From: Gammaproteobacteria bacterium
Lineage (GTDB): Bacteria > Pseudomonadota > Gammaproteobacteria > JAGOUN01
DNA length: 40,528 nucleotides
Assembly (NCBI GenBank): GCA_021208965.1
Contig: JAJOJD010000040.1
Coordinates: 1 to 40,528, forward strand
Direction: 5' to 3'
Shown: piece by piece, positions 1 through 12,153 of the stretch
How the letters are laid out: each line of letters opens with the position of its first letter
Numbering within the stretch: position 1 is the stretch's first letter
Program-made: the position numbers and the translations under genes
The notes under the pieces: model-generated
Seen by the model: the letters and a program-made list of their open reading frames with translations, nothing else
Databases searched by the model: none
Told to the model about the DNA's origin: nothing

Positions 1-1075
1 TTTTTTAGGGATATTTAATGCAGAAGCTTGATTGGATATTTGATAGCCTAAAATCAATACATTGTCCCTATCATTGATAGTTAAAAGCATAACTGGCTTG
101 CGCATCCAATGCTGATGGTTTGGCGCCATTTTTACTGTTGAGATCATACGGCAATGTCGATTGATCAAATGTGGATAAAGCGCTCACATAGTCAATAATA
201 AAGCCAAATGGGCCTTGTTGAAAAGAGGCATAAGGCGCTAACGCAGAGACGCTACTGCCATATCCCTCATTAACGGTTTCTTGCTCAATATAATTTGCAA
301 TCGCATCAACGGCAGACATGTTATTGATGTAACTCATTCCTAGATCAACATCCAATCCTGAATAGTTTTTTTTGAATCCAAGAGCAACACCACCATTATA
401 TGGCATCGTCTCATCAAGACCATCAGAACTGACGGGATTTTGAAAAACATAAGCCGTCCCATACAAACCCTCTGGCACAATAAACCCGACCTGAGCATCT
501 GTCGCATTTGTCTGCGTTAATACCTGCCCCAAGGGCTTAACCACCGGATAAACATTATATTGACCAAAAGGCAAATATTGTTTACCGACTTGCGCAAAAA
601 CAGGAGAACGGGCCTCGTCGCCAAAAGTGGCATAAATTTGGTCTATGTAAACGGTATTATCCGTTTCTTCAGGCTTATCTGGGTTAGCTCCATATGACGT
701 ACTGGCACCGGAATAGTTGCTAACGGCCGTTAAACGCGTCCAAGAATTAGGCGTCGCACTAACTTTCAGATAAGCATCCGTGACTGAAAGACGATGTGTA
801 TTCTCGCCCTGTGCGTTATACGTTTGATCACCGGCTTTCGCATCGACATAAAACCCACCGGTAATATCGACATACTTTGCCCATTCATCGCTGGCGTGCA
901 AATCAACATCTGCATGGTCGAAAGATTGATTTAGATGCTGAAGAGTAGACTGATAAAAACTTAAGGTTTCTGACTGAGGCGCCTCTTGTTGTGCGCCAGC
1001 CGTTTCTGAAAAGCCTACTCCAGAAATAGAAAGGGTCACTAAAAAACAAATTTGTTTTCGCAATTTAATACTCAT
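1..1075 (-). CDS. LbtU-like outer-membrane porin, 3' end outside window, frameshifted near position 76
   Basis: The protein resembles the LbtU family of siderophore porins known from Legionella, outer-membrane beta-barrels linked to iron uptake. The start chosen is the ATG at 1075, preceded by an AAGG motif, rather than an upstream in-frame codon at 1138. It gives a signal peptide (MSIKLRKQICFLVTLSISG) ending near an Ala-Gly-Ala site. Many alternating aromatic and polar strands follow, such as GGFYVDAKAG and YGTAYVFQNPV, as expected of a barrel. A stop occurs at 71-73, but the next frame continues to the window edge with NDRDNVLILGYQISNQAS, which reads like the rest of a barrel. A one-base extra at about position 76 explains this. 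It lies 22 bp downstream of the peroxiredoxin gene on the same strand. The family call is moderately sure; the ligand is unknown. Confidence 0.68.
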
Positions 1076-1097
1076 GAAGTAGACCTTAGTGATAACC

Positions 1098-1700
1098 TTA
1101 TAATTTATCAGCTTGATGAGCAAGATAATCAGCGACACCTTCCGTTGATGCTTTCATGCCGACATCTCCTTTTTTCCAACCAGCTGGACAAACTTCACCA
1201 TGCGTTTCATGAAACTGAAGCGCATCGACTAAACGAATCAGCTCATCGATATTTCGGCCCAAAGGCAAATCATTAACGATTTGCGCTCTGACCATTCCTT
1301 CTTTATCAATAAGAAAAGCGCCACGAAAGGCCACTTTAGCTTGAGGATGTTCTACGCCATAAGATTGACAAATGCCGTGACTGACATCTGCTGCCATAAC
1401 GTATTTGACCTGACCAATACCCCCTTTATTCACGGGTGTGTTACGCCACGCATTATGTGTGAACTGTGAATCAACAGAGACGGCGATGACTTCTACCCCA
1501 CGACTCTTAAATTCATCAAAACGATGATCTAAGGCGATGAGTTCAGACGGGCAAACAAATGTAAAATCAAGAGGGTAAAAAAATACTAACGCATATTTCC
1601 CTTTTGTTTGTGTATGAAAATCATAATGTACAATTTCTCCATTACCCAAGACGGCCGGTACATTAAAACCAGGGGCTTGACTGCCAACTAACATGACCAT
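1098..1700 (-). CDS. Typical 2-Cys peroxiredoxin (AhpC/TSA family)
   Basis: A 200-residue thiol peroxidase that reduces hydrogen peroxide and organic hydroperoxides in the cytoplasm. The peroxidatic cysteine is C50 in DFTFVCPSEL and the resolving cysteine is C171 in GEVCPAGW, so it is a typical 2-Cys enzyme. The length matches the family. It sits between grxD upstream and the LbtU-like porin downstream on the same strand, with short gaps. This suggests a small cluster dealing with peroxide stress and iron. No dedicated AhpF reductase is visible, so its electron donor is probably thioredoxin (inference). The gene appears intact. Confidence 0.93.
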   Translation of the reverse strand: MVMLVGSQAPGFNVPAVLGNGEIVHYDFHTQTKGKYALVFFYPLDFTFVCPSELIALDHRFDEFKSRGVEVIAVSVDSQFTHNAWRNTPVNKGGIGQVKYVMAADVSHGICQSYGVEHPQAKVAFRGAFLIDKEGMVRAQIVNDLPLGRNIDELIRLVDALQFHETHGEVCPAGWKKGDVGMKASTEGVADYLAHQADKL

Positions 1701-1720
1701 TTGCGACTCCTCATATTATT

Positions 1721-2032
1721 TTAAACGACTGATTCAACCATAGATTGCAAGTCACCTTGCTCAAATAATTCTGCGATAATATCACTTCCTCCAATCAGTT
1801 CCCCCTTAATATACAACTGAGGAAAAGTGGGCCAATTTGCATATTTAGGCAATTCAGCACGGATATCAGGATGATCTAACACATCAACACTCGCATAAGG
1901 TTTACCACACTGGTTCAAATATCGGACAGCTCGAGCAGAAAAACCACAATGCGGTTGTTCAGGCGTACCTTTCATATATAAAATAATAGAATTCTCCGCA
2001 ATCTGCTCTTTAATTTTGCTTAAAGTATCCAT
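1721..2032 (-). CDS. grxD: Monothiol glutaredoxin GrxD
   Basis: A 103-residue monothiol glutaredoxin of the Grx4 type, which binds and transfers [2Fe-2S] clusters with glutathione and BolA partners. The signature is the CGFS active site (C29) in TPEQPHCGFSARAV, followed by the conserved WPTFPQLYIKGELIGGSDI segment that binds glutathione. Length and both motifs are typical. It lies 20 bp upstream of the peroxiredoxin gene on the same strand and 86 bp downstream of ileS. In many relatives lspA follows ileS instead, so this position is a local rearrangement. The gene is intact. Confidence 0.95.
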   Translation of the reverse strand: MDTLSKIKEQIAENSIILYMKGTPEQPHCGFSARAVRYLNQCGKPYASVDVLDHPDIRAELPKYANWPTFPQLYIKGELIGGSDIIAELFEQGDLQSMVESVV

Positions 2033-2118
2033 AAAAAACTTTTACCTCACTATCTTTAAAAGAGCATGTGGGGGCAAGCACACTATTTTCAAGGATAATG
2101 ATTTAAAAAAAGTTCCTG

Positions 2119-4886
2119 CTACTCCCCTGCTCCCAGCACATTATCAACGCAACGCAAACATAACTCAGGATGCTCTTTATTCAAGCCAACCTCATCACGT
2201 CGATGCCAACAGCGAACACACTTAGGATCGCTGATCGCTTTAATCATCACCACTACCCCGTCGATGCCAGATTCAATCGCATCGATCGGTTTTTCGTCCC
2301 ATGTTTGCAAACTTAAGTTGGAGGTAATGAAGAAAAAACGCAGCTCATCGCCAAACCTTTGTAAGGTTTGGTATCGATCTTTTGTCACATAAAGAACAAC
2401 ATGCGCTTCTAACGAAGACCCGAGCGCCTGAGTTGCTCGACGTTCTTCTATTTGCTTATTCACTTCCTCTCGAATAAGTCGCAAATCTTTCCAGAGTTCT
2501 TGATCAATCGTAAGATTATCATCGAACGCAGCCAATTCTGTATACCACTCGGTAATAAACACAGATTCCGCTTTATCGCCAGGAATATTTTCCCAAATTT
2601 CATCCGCGGTGAAAGAGAGAATAGGCGCTATCCAACGAACCAAGGCATGTAACAAATGATACATTGCGGTTTGGCCTGATCGCCGTCCTAGGCTATTTTT
2701 TTGCATAGTATATTGACGATCCTTCATAATATCTACGTAAAATCCACCCATATCTATGGAACAAAAATGATGAACTAATTGATAAATGTCGTGAAACGCA
2801 TACGTATCATAGTGAGTTTTTAATTTTTCCTGTATGATATTGGCATGATGGAGAGCCCATTGATCCAACAGCAATAAATTTTCAGGGGCAACTTTATCCA
2901 ACGCCGGATTAAAATCATTCAATGTTGACAATAAATATCGAGCCGTATTCCGTATTCGACGATAAACGTCCGCTGTTCGCTTTAAAATTTCAGTAGAAAA
3001 AGTTATTTCACCTGGATAATCTGTTGAGGCGATCCATAAACGCAATATATCTGCACCATAGTTTTTTAGCACATCCTCAGGTTCAATGACATTTCCAATA
3101 GATTTCGACATTTTATAACCGCGCTCATCGACCACAAATCCATGGGTCAAAACGGTGTTGTATGGCGCTTGTCCTGAAATAGCCAAGGAACTCAATAACG
3201 ATGATTGAAACCAACCACGATGCTGATCAGAACCTTCCAGATAAAGATCTGCAGGAAACCGTAATTGAGAACGTTGACGCAAGACACACTCATGAGACAC
3301 CCCTGAATCTAGCCAAACATCCAAAGTGTCCTTGCTTTTTTCATACCGTGTTGCATCATCACCCAGCAACTCTTCGGGATCAAGGTCAAACCAAGCTTGT
3401 ATCCCAGCACGTTCTACGCGCTCGGCAATTTTTTCCAATAATTCTTCTGTTTTTGGATGTAACTCATGGGTATCTTTATGTAAAAATAATGCCAGAGGCA
3501 CTCCCCAAGTCCGTTGACGTGAAATGCACCAATCGGGACTATTGTTAATCATCGCACTAATACGGTTAAAGCCAGTCGCAGGTATCCATTGAACCTGATT
3601 AACGGCCTCCAAGGCATGTTCACGCAAATGATGTTTATCCAAGCGAATAAACCACTGCGGCGTTGCCCGAAAAATCAGTGGTGATTTATGACGCCAGCAA
3701 TGAGGATAACTGTGTTCAATCATGGATTGATGCAATAGCACCCCTTTTTCTTTCAACGTTTGCATAACCGCGTCATTGGCTTTACTCACATGCAGACCTG
3801 CGAACAAATCAGTGCTGGGTACGTAACACCCATCATCACCTAGAATCGTCTCTAAGTTAAGTCCATTTTCTTTGCCTACACGAAAATCATCATCACCATG
3901 ACTAGGGGCAATATGCACTATCCCTGTTCCCGTATCTGCGGTGACATGGCTACTTAATACGACGGGAACTTTTCTGCTGTAAAAAGGATGTTGAAGTATT
4001 AGGCCTTTTAGTTCGTTACCTAAAACAGTGTTCAGAATCTGATAAGTACTGATATTCAGCACGGTCATGACTGTTGTGAGAAGATCCTCAGCAACAATGA
4101 ATAGACGATCATCTGCGTTCACTAAAACATAAGAAAGATCAGGGTGAACTGCGACCGCTTGATTAGCCGGCAGCGTCCAAGGCGTCGTTGTCCATATGAC
4201 TAAACATGCTCCTGACAATTCAGGTTGATCCATGGCCTCCACTGGAAAAGCAACATAAATGGACGCTGATAATTTATCCTTGTATTCAACTTCTGCTAAT
4301 GCCAAAGAAGAACGACAATCATTACACCAGTGAACCGGTTTATAGCCTTTTCGATATGCTTATTTTTAAGCATATGAGATACGGCACGAATTTGGTTAGC
4401 TTCATACGAAAAATCCATCGTTAAGTATGGATGCTCCCAATCACCCAAAACACCCAAACGTATAAACGCTTCACGTTGAATATTCACTTGCTCTTGAGCG
4501 TAGGTACGACATGCCTCACGAAATTCAGCATGATTCAATTTCGTTCCTGGACGACCAAATTTTTTTTCCACATTCAATTCAATCGGCAATCCATGACAGT
4601 CCCAGCCTGGAACATAAGGCGCATCAAAACCACTTAACGTTTTTGACTTTACAATAATATCTTTGAGAATTTTATTCACGGCATGACCGGTATGAATTTT
4701 CCCATTCGCATACGGCGGACCATCGTGAAGAATAAACTTTTCTCTCCCTAAAAAAGCCAGACGAATCTTTTCATACAAACCGGATGACTGCCAATACGCT
4801 AAACGCTTAGGCTCCATTTGTGACAAATTAGCTTTCATGCTAAAAGCGGTTTCGGGTAAATTTAAGGTGTGTTTATAATCAGTCAT
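2119..4886 (-). CDS. ileS: Isoleucyl-tRNA synthetase, single-base frameshift at 4346-4347
   Basis: Charges tRNA-Ile with isoleucine, an essential cytoplasmic reaction. Two reading frames together make about 922 residues, a normal IleS length. The N-terminal frame (4296-4886) has the HIGH-type motif HTGH in [13 protein letters not shown]. The C-terminal frame (2119-4305) carries the editing domain, the KMSKS loop in [14 protein letters not shown], and a C-terminal zinc site with CVRCW and CLRC. The frames meet where the minus strand reads AAAAGGCTAT; one more G gives [20 protein letters not shown], the expected family sequence. One missing G in a GG/GGG run is therefore the whole defect. The start ATG overlaps the ribF stop by 4 bp, so translation is probably coupled. 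A cell is unlikely to survive without this gene, so I favour a sequencing error. Confidence 0.93.
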
Positions 4887-5839
4887 ATTTTTCTCACGTT
4901 ATTGTATTGCCGTTTTTTTAGGTACTGTCGTGCCATTTCACAGTCTTGCTGAATTTGTATTTTTAACGCATCTAAGGAATCAAACATCCACTCATCGCGC
5001 AATTTATGGAGATAGCTAACTTCCAAACGTTTTCCATACAAATTACCGGAAAAATCAAAAAGGTGGACTTCCAATAAAAATGCTGGTCCTTTACCACCTA
5101 CGGCAGGGCGATTGCCAACACTGGCAACACCATAATACTGCAAATTGTCTCCTTCAACAAAAACCACATAGACACCATGTACAGGCGAAACATGCCGGTT
5201 CATTGGAATATTAGCGGTTGGGCAACCGAGTTGGCGACCAAGCTGTGCGCCATAAACAACACGCCCTCGATTTTTATAGGGACGGCCTAATAACTTTTCC
5301 GCCAATAAAAAATCGCCTGCTTTAATCGCCGCACGTATCCATGTACTACTGATTGTTTTATTCCCATCAAAAAATTCAGTATGTGTACTCACTGAAAAAC
5401 CGAATACTTTCCCTAATTTATGGAGTAATTCAACATCACCTTGACGCTGATAGCCAAAACGAAAATCATCGCCGACAAAAAGATGTTTTACTCTAAAATG
5501 TTCAACAAGAATTTTTTTGACGAAATCAAGCGCTGAAAGTTCCATCAATGGTCGTTTAAACGGTAAAATACAACAGGCATCTAGGCCAGAAGATTGTAAT
5601 ATCGGCCATTTTTCTAAAAAACGCATCAGCCTTGCTGGTGAAGAAGTCGGCGAAAAAAACTCCGCCGGCATCGGATCAAAACTTAATAATATACTTTTTA
5701 ATTGATGCTTTTTGGCATACTCAACCGTGCGCCGAATTAACCACGCATGACCGCAATGCACACCATCAAAATTACCTAACGTTAACACAGAAGAAAACTC
5801 TAATGGATGACCAAACGTTAGCTGTCTAAGCAAGCGCAA
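4883..5839 (-). CDS. ribF: Bifunctional riboflavin kinase/FAD synthetase
   Basis: A 318-residue enzyme that phosphorylates riboflavin to FMN and adenylates FMN to FAD. The N-terminal adenylyltransferase domain shows [13 protein letters not shown], and later [14 protein letters not shown]. The C-terminal kinase domain begins near [21 protein letters not shown], with the PTAN metal/nucleotide-binding motif. The start is a TTG at 5839, preceded on the minus strand by AAGGGA at suitable spacing; no better ATG is nearby. The order ribF-ileS with a 4-bp overlap is common in Gammaproteobacteria. The gene is intact. Confidence 0.95.
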   Translation of the reverse strand: MRLLRQLTFGHPLEFSSVLTLGNFDGVHCGHAWLIRRTVEYAKKHQLKSILLSFDPMPAEFFSPTSSPARLMRFLEKWPILQSSGLDACCILPFKRPLMELSALDFVKKILVEHFRVKHLFVGDDFRFGYQRQGDVELLHKLGKVFGFSVSTHTEFFDGNKTISSTWIRAAIKAGDFLLAEKLLGRPYKNRGRVVYGAQLGRQLGCPTANIPMNRHVSPVHGVYVVFVEGDNLQYYGVASVGNRPAVGGKGPAFLLEVHLFDFSGNLYGKRLEVSYLHKLRDEWMFDSLDALKIQIQQDCEMARQYLKKRQYNNVRKI

Positions 5840-5848
5840 TCTTTTCCC

Positions 5849-6286
5849 TTATCGACTCAAACTAGCACGCAACATCCATACCACTTTTTGATGCGCACTT
5901 AACCGAGCAATCATCATATCTTCAGTGACAGAATCGTCTTGATCGCCGGAAATTTTTTTAGCCTGCTCTAGGCTGCTTATTAGTTGTTCATGACTGTTGA
6001 GCAAATCATGTAACATCGCTTCTGCGTCAGCCTGTTGATCGGGTTCTGTGATTTTGGTCATATCACGAAAATACGTAAATGATGCTTTCGTCTTCTCACC
6101 TAAAGCACGAATACGTTCAGCCAACTCGTCAATCGCTTCGGCTAAAGAATCATACTGTTCCTCAAACATGTCATGTAAACTTTTAAAATGTAAGCCCGTG
6201 ACATTCCAATGATAATTTTGAGTTTTCAAATATAATGCATAGGTATCTGAAAAAACCTGCTGCAATGATTGTTGCACTAATCCCAT
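5849..6286 (-). CDS. Dps-family ferritin-like DNA-protection protein
   Basis: A 145-residue mini-ferritin that typically forms a 12-mer, oxidises ferrous iron with peroxide and stores it, and in some members binds DNA. The N-terminal half carries the ferroxidase signature NYHWNVTG, then HDMFEEQYDSLAEAIDELAERI with the conserved His, Asp and Glu ligands. The C-terminal helix ends with the conserved HQKVVWMLRASL. It lies 9 bp upstream of ribF on the same strand and 15 bp downstream of holA, so it may be cotranscribed. Placement between holA and ribF is unusual and suggests rearrangement. It fits an iron/peroxide theme with the peroxiredoxin and porin nearby. Confidence 0.93.
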   Translation of the reverse strand: MGLVQQSLQQVFSDTYALYLKTQNYHWNVTGLHFKSLHDMFEEQYDSLAEAIDELAERIRALGEKTKASFTYFRDMTKITEPDQQADAEAMLHDLLNSHEQLISSLEQAKKISGDQDDSVTEDMMIARLSAHQKVVWMLRASLSR

Positions 6287-6301
6287 AATAATTTTCCTGC
6301 T

Positions 6302-7372
6302 TTAGCGGGGATATCCCCCCGTTGTGATAGAATTAAAAAGTACCATAAATTCGGTACTTTCATCAAGCAACGTAGGGTTTTTATTAGATATTTTTGCACA
6401 AAAAAATAATAGTTTATCCCAAATATTTCCAGAGCAAGCACCTTTAGCGAGCGCATCTAAATACGCTAATTGCGCTAAAAATAATTGACAAGTATCGGAA
6501 GAATGCGAACGCATAAACGTTTGCATCATCGGCAAACGAGATGACCAAATACCCAAACGATCCGCTACGGTTTTTAAAGAAGAGGGGTCAGCCTGATACA
6601 ACTCTCTTAATAGACGAAACTCTCGCGTAAAAGCGCCAATAATCATCAGTGGTTCCACATCATTATATTGCAACCGTAATAAAATAACCCTTGCGCGCGC
6701 ACTATCTTGCAGCAAACACGCATCCATCAGCTTAAAAGCGTCATACTCCGCAGACGTATCCACCAGAACTTCTAATATATCATCGGTTATATCCTCTTGA
6801 ATAAGAAACAATTTATCAATGATTTGCGCTGCTTGTGGCAGATTATTCTCTGTGCGCTGCGCAATAAAACGTGCATGTTTATGGGATAATATAAGGCCAT
6901 ATAAATGACTCGCACGACGCTGTATCCACTCAGGCATGTGCATAAAAGAAATCGTCGGTAAGTCAATCCAATATCCCTTCTCGGTCATCCTTTGAAACCA
7001 TTTCGTTTGAGTTGTCGCACGCTCTATTTTAGGCCCTTTGATAATAAGAAGAAGATCTTTTCGAGTATGTTGCGTTATTTTTGTGAGCAAGGTTTTTACT
7101 GTTTCATCAAACTTCCAGCTCATCAACTGAACAACAAGGCATACCTTAGGAGAAAACAATGATACGTGCTGAAGAGATTCAGAGACCTCGTCCCATGATC
7201 CAGAAGATTGAATGTAAAACCGCGTGACATGTTCAAATCCCTGTTTTTTCGCTACTTTAATAATAGTATCAGACAGCTCATTCACTAAAAAAAAATCTTG
7301 GCCAGAACAAAAATAAATGCCGGCGACAGATTTTTCAATAAAAGCATTAAGCTTTTCCGGATATATTCGCAT
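6302..7372 (-). CDS. holA: DNA polymerase III delta subunit
   Basis: The delta subunit of the clamp loader, which opens the beta sliding clamp. Recognition rests on overall sequence: an N-terminal MRIYPEKLNAFIEK segment, then GIYFCSGQDFFLVNELSDTI, which is the usual start of delta, and a C-terminal helical collar region with QDSARARVILLRLQ. It also rests on position directly after leuS and lptE, a conserved gammaproteobacterial order. I chose the ATG at 7372 rather than an in-frame ATG at 7405, because the family begins at this point; no strong ribosome-binding site distinguishes them. The length, about 356 residues, is normal. The usual next gene nadD is absent; a Dps gene follows. Confidence 0.9.
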   Translation of the reverse strand: MRIYPEKLNAFIEKSVAGIYFCSGQDFFLVNELSDTIIKVAKKQGFEHVTRFYIQSSGSWDEVSESLQHVSLFSPKVCLVVQLMSWKFDETVKTLLTKITQHTRKDLLLIIKGPKIERATTQTKWFQRMTEKGYWIDLPTISFMHMPEWIQRRASHLYGLILSHKHARFIAQRTENNLPQAAQIIDKLFLIQEDITDDILEVLVDTSAEYDAFKLMDACLLQDSARARVILLRLQYNDVEPLMIIGAFTREFRLLRELYQADPSSLKTVADRLGIWSSRLPMMQTFMRSHSSDTCQLFLAQLAYLDALAKGACSGNIWDKLLFFCAKISNKNPTLLDESTEFMVLFNSITTGGYPR

Positions 7373-7467
7373 GAGAAGAATTTTGAACAAAAAGACTCTA
7401 TTCAAACAGTATACTTTTTTCTGAATTGAGAGTACATAAAAAATGCTAATGTCTTTTGATTGTTAAC

Positions 7468-7989
7468 TCAAGACTTGACGGGATGTAAAGCCGCGTTTAA
7501 TTCTTCTGACCCTAATGCAAAAACTATTTTCTGTATAACGTCTTCGTTGAGTGAACGGTACAAAGTTTCTTCTTCTTGGTTATTGCCAAATACTTGTCCA
7601 CTATACACATAATGTATTTTAGACGCGGTGACAGTGGTGGGCCCATATATTTTTTCTCCAGACTTATCCGTAATGTCAAAAAAAAGAACAATAGATAAGA
7701 TGTATTTCCGCGTTTCTTGACTAGCGCCGGCCCCTACTTGACGACTCAAATGACGATCACTGCGTATGTTGATAAAGTATTTTGCCTCTGTGCCATTATC
7801 GACACAGGTGATTTGATTACTTTCTAACGTAACTTCTAACGATGGGGGAATCGTACTATGTGGAACGTCTGACCCATTGATATAAACATACTGAAAAGAC
7901 GAAGGAAAAGCGTGATGTGCACTATTCAGCTGAAAACCGCAGGCATTAAGCAACATACAAAAACATAATACGCATCCAACTTTCCACAT
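7468..7989 (-). CDS. lptE: LPS-assembly lipoprotein LptE
   Basis: A 173-residue outer-membrane lipoprotein that plugs the LptD barrel and helps insert lipopolysaccharide. It begins with a lipoprotein signal peptide and lipobox LNAC, with the lipidated cysteine at residue 17, followed by the characteristic CGFQL. The rest is a small LptE-like domain, with RHLSRQVGAGASQETRKYIL resembling the conserved region. It lies 1 bp after leuS and before holA, the conserved order. LptE sequences diverge strongly, so synteny carries much of the weight. The gene is intact. Confidence 0.9.
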   Translation of the reverse strand: MWKVGCVLCFCMLLNACGFQLNSAHHAFPSSFQYVYINGSDVPHSTIPPSLEVTLESNQITCVDNGTEAKYFINIRSDRHLSRQVGAGASQETRKYILSIVLFFDITDKSGEKIYGPTTVTASKIHYVYSGQVFGNNQEEETLYRSLNEDVIQKIVFALGSEELNAALHPVKS

Positions 7990-7990
7990 A

Positions 7991-10503
<2,513 letters not shown>

Positions 10504-12006
10504 TTATACTAAAATTGGAAGACGTTTTGCGGTCATTCTACCGATAAAAATAAGCAAGATACACAGCGACAAATAAAGATTACTACCAAAACGGGTCCAA
10601 GCAGTTTGACCGCTATAAATACGTACTTGACTCTCTAAAACTCCTGTTTGATAGGGAGAAAGTGATGCGATGACTTTTCCTTTTTGATTAATGATCGCTG
10701 TTTGTCCATTATTGGTGACACTCGCGACATATCGACCTGTTTCTATTGCACGCATTTGGGCGATTTGCAAATGTTGCGCTTGAGCCAGTGAGTGACCAAA
10801 CCAAGCGTCATCGCTCATCATCAGTATAAATCCAGCATTTTTGAGACGCTGCCTGACCTCTTCTGGAAAAATAATTTCATAACAAATAAACGTGGCGATA
10901 GAAACGTCTCCATAACTCATGGGCATTTGATGGAGCTGGCCAGCCTTAAATTGCGACATTGGAATATTTAACCAATCCAAAAAGAAACGACTCATATTCT
11001 CAACGGGAAAATACTCTCCAAAAGGAACAAGATGACGTTTTAGATATAATCCAGACGCCTCGCCTAAAGCGATGCTCGCATTATAATCACTGCGCTCTAA
11101 GTCAGGCGAAGGATAAGGAACACCTAGAATTAGGCCGGCATTATGTTCACGAGCGATGCTATCGAGCTGCCCAAAAATGGCGCTATTCTGAAAAGGGGAA
11201 ACGGGCAAGGCCGCTTCCGGCCAGATAACCAAACGATTGTCCCAATGGCCAGCACTAAGACCAAGGTAATGCTGAACAATACTGTTTGCTCTGTTTGGAA
11301 CCCATTTTAATGAAGGGGTGACATTTCCTTGCACAAGAGTGACTGGAATAGGCAAACCACTGGGATGGGTCCATTGCTGACAAGACACTATACCACAGCC
11401 AATCAATAAACAAGCGATATAGGTCAGGGTATTACGTCGACGAAAGTTAGGCGCATAAATAAAGTAAACCAGGCCACCAGCGATATGCGCTAAAACAAAA
11501 CTAATGAAATACACTCCTCCTATAGGCGCTAAATTACTCAATGGCCATACGGTTTGAGTGTAGCCGACTAATAACCATGGAAAACCTGTAAAAATCCACG
11601 TTCTCACCCATTCTGTTAGTGTCCAAATAGCGGGAAAAATTAACCACATTTTAACGCTGGTGTTTTGCGGAAAATACTTGTTCAATATGCCTGCTGTACA
11701 AGCGGGGAATAAAGACAAGATCGCAATAAATAGTGCCGTTAATAAGAGGCAGATCAACATAGATGCCCCGCCAAAAAGATGTAGACTAATATATACCCAA
11801 TAAACGCCTGCGCCAAAAAAACCCAAGCCATAAGAAAAACCACGACGAAATGCCTGCTGAGGGCTAGAGCGCAGTACTATCCATAAAAAGCCAGCTAAAC
11901 TGATCAGAATAATGGGATAAAGATGAAATGGTGCAAATGCAAAAACACCCATCACTCCAAAAAAGAAGCTAAGGACAACCAGAAAATAGTGTTTTTTATC
12001 AGGCAT
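10504..12006 (-). CDS. lnt: Apolipoprotein N-acyltransferase
   Basis: An inner-membrane enzyme that adds the third acyl chain to lipoproteins. The first 200 residues hold several hydrophobic membrane segments. The periplasmic nitrilase-like domain follows, with the catalytic Glu in LVIWPEAALP, a Lys region near GLYLKRHLVPFGEYFP and the catalytic Cys in TFICYEIIFPE. A C-terminal membrane segment (LYLSLCILLIFIG) closes the protein. At 500 residues it is the usual size. It lies 9 bp upstream of leuS in the conserved lnt-leuS-lptE-holA order, which links lipoprotein maturation with LptE. The gene is intact. Confidence 0.96.
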   Translation of the reverse strand: MPDKKHYFLVVLSFFFGVMGVFAFAPFHLYPIILISLAGFLWIVLRSSPQQAFRRGFSYGLGFFGAGVYWVYISLHLFGGASMLICLLLTALFIAILSLFPACTAGILNKYFPQNTSVKMWLIFPAIWTLTEWVRTWIFTGFPWLLVGYTQTVWPLSNLAPIGGVYFISFVLAHIAGGLVYFIYAPNFRRRNTLTYIACLLIGCGIVSCQQWTHPSGLPIPVTLVQGNVTPSLKWVPNRANSIVQHYLGLSAGHWDNRLVIWPEAALPVSPFQNSAIFGQLDSIAREHNAGLILGVPYPSPDLERSDYNASIALGEASGLYLKRHLVPFGEYFPVENMSRFFLDWLNIPMSQFKAGQLHQMPMSYGDVSIATFICYEIIFPEEVRQRLKNAGFILMMSDDAWFGHSLAQAQHLQIAQMRAIETGRYVASVTNNGQTAIINQKGKVIASLSPYQTGVLESQVRIYSGQTAWTRFGSNLYLSLCILLIFIGRMTAKRLPILV

Positions 12007-12046
12007 TTTTAAATTACAGTTGATTCACTCAGGATGACAGTTAAAC

Positions 12047-12120
12047 TCGGGGTAGCCGGAATTGAACCGACGACCTCTTACACCCCATGCAAGCGCGCTA
12101 CCAGACTGCGCTATACCCCG
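12047..12120 (-). tRNA. tRNA-Pro, anticodon GGG, CCA not encoded
   Basis: The minus strand folds into a cloverleaf. The acceptor stem is CGGGGTA paired with TACCCCG, the D arm holds AGTCTGGTA, the anticodon stem CTTGC/GTAAG encloses the loop ATGGGGT, and the T arm is GTCGG-TTCAATT-CCGGC. Loop bases 34-36 are GGG, giving proline. The discriminator is A, and the following bases are GTT, not CCA, so the CCA tail must be added by an enzyme. It lies between nuoG and lnt. Confidence 0.93.
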
Positions 12121-12153
12121 AACAAGTGATCATATGTCTATACATCAACACCG

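Noticed and set aside
3201-3548. Open frame of 115 codons on the plus strand inside ileS
   Set aside because: It lies wholly opposite the conserved IleS coding sequence, has no ribosome-binding site and shows no recognisable domain.
4296-4400. Programmed ribosomal frameshift in ileS
   Set aside because: There is no slippery heptamer with an obvious stimulatory structure, no such mechanism is known for ileS, and similar breaks occur in many unrelated genes of the window.
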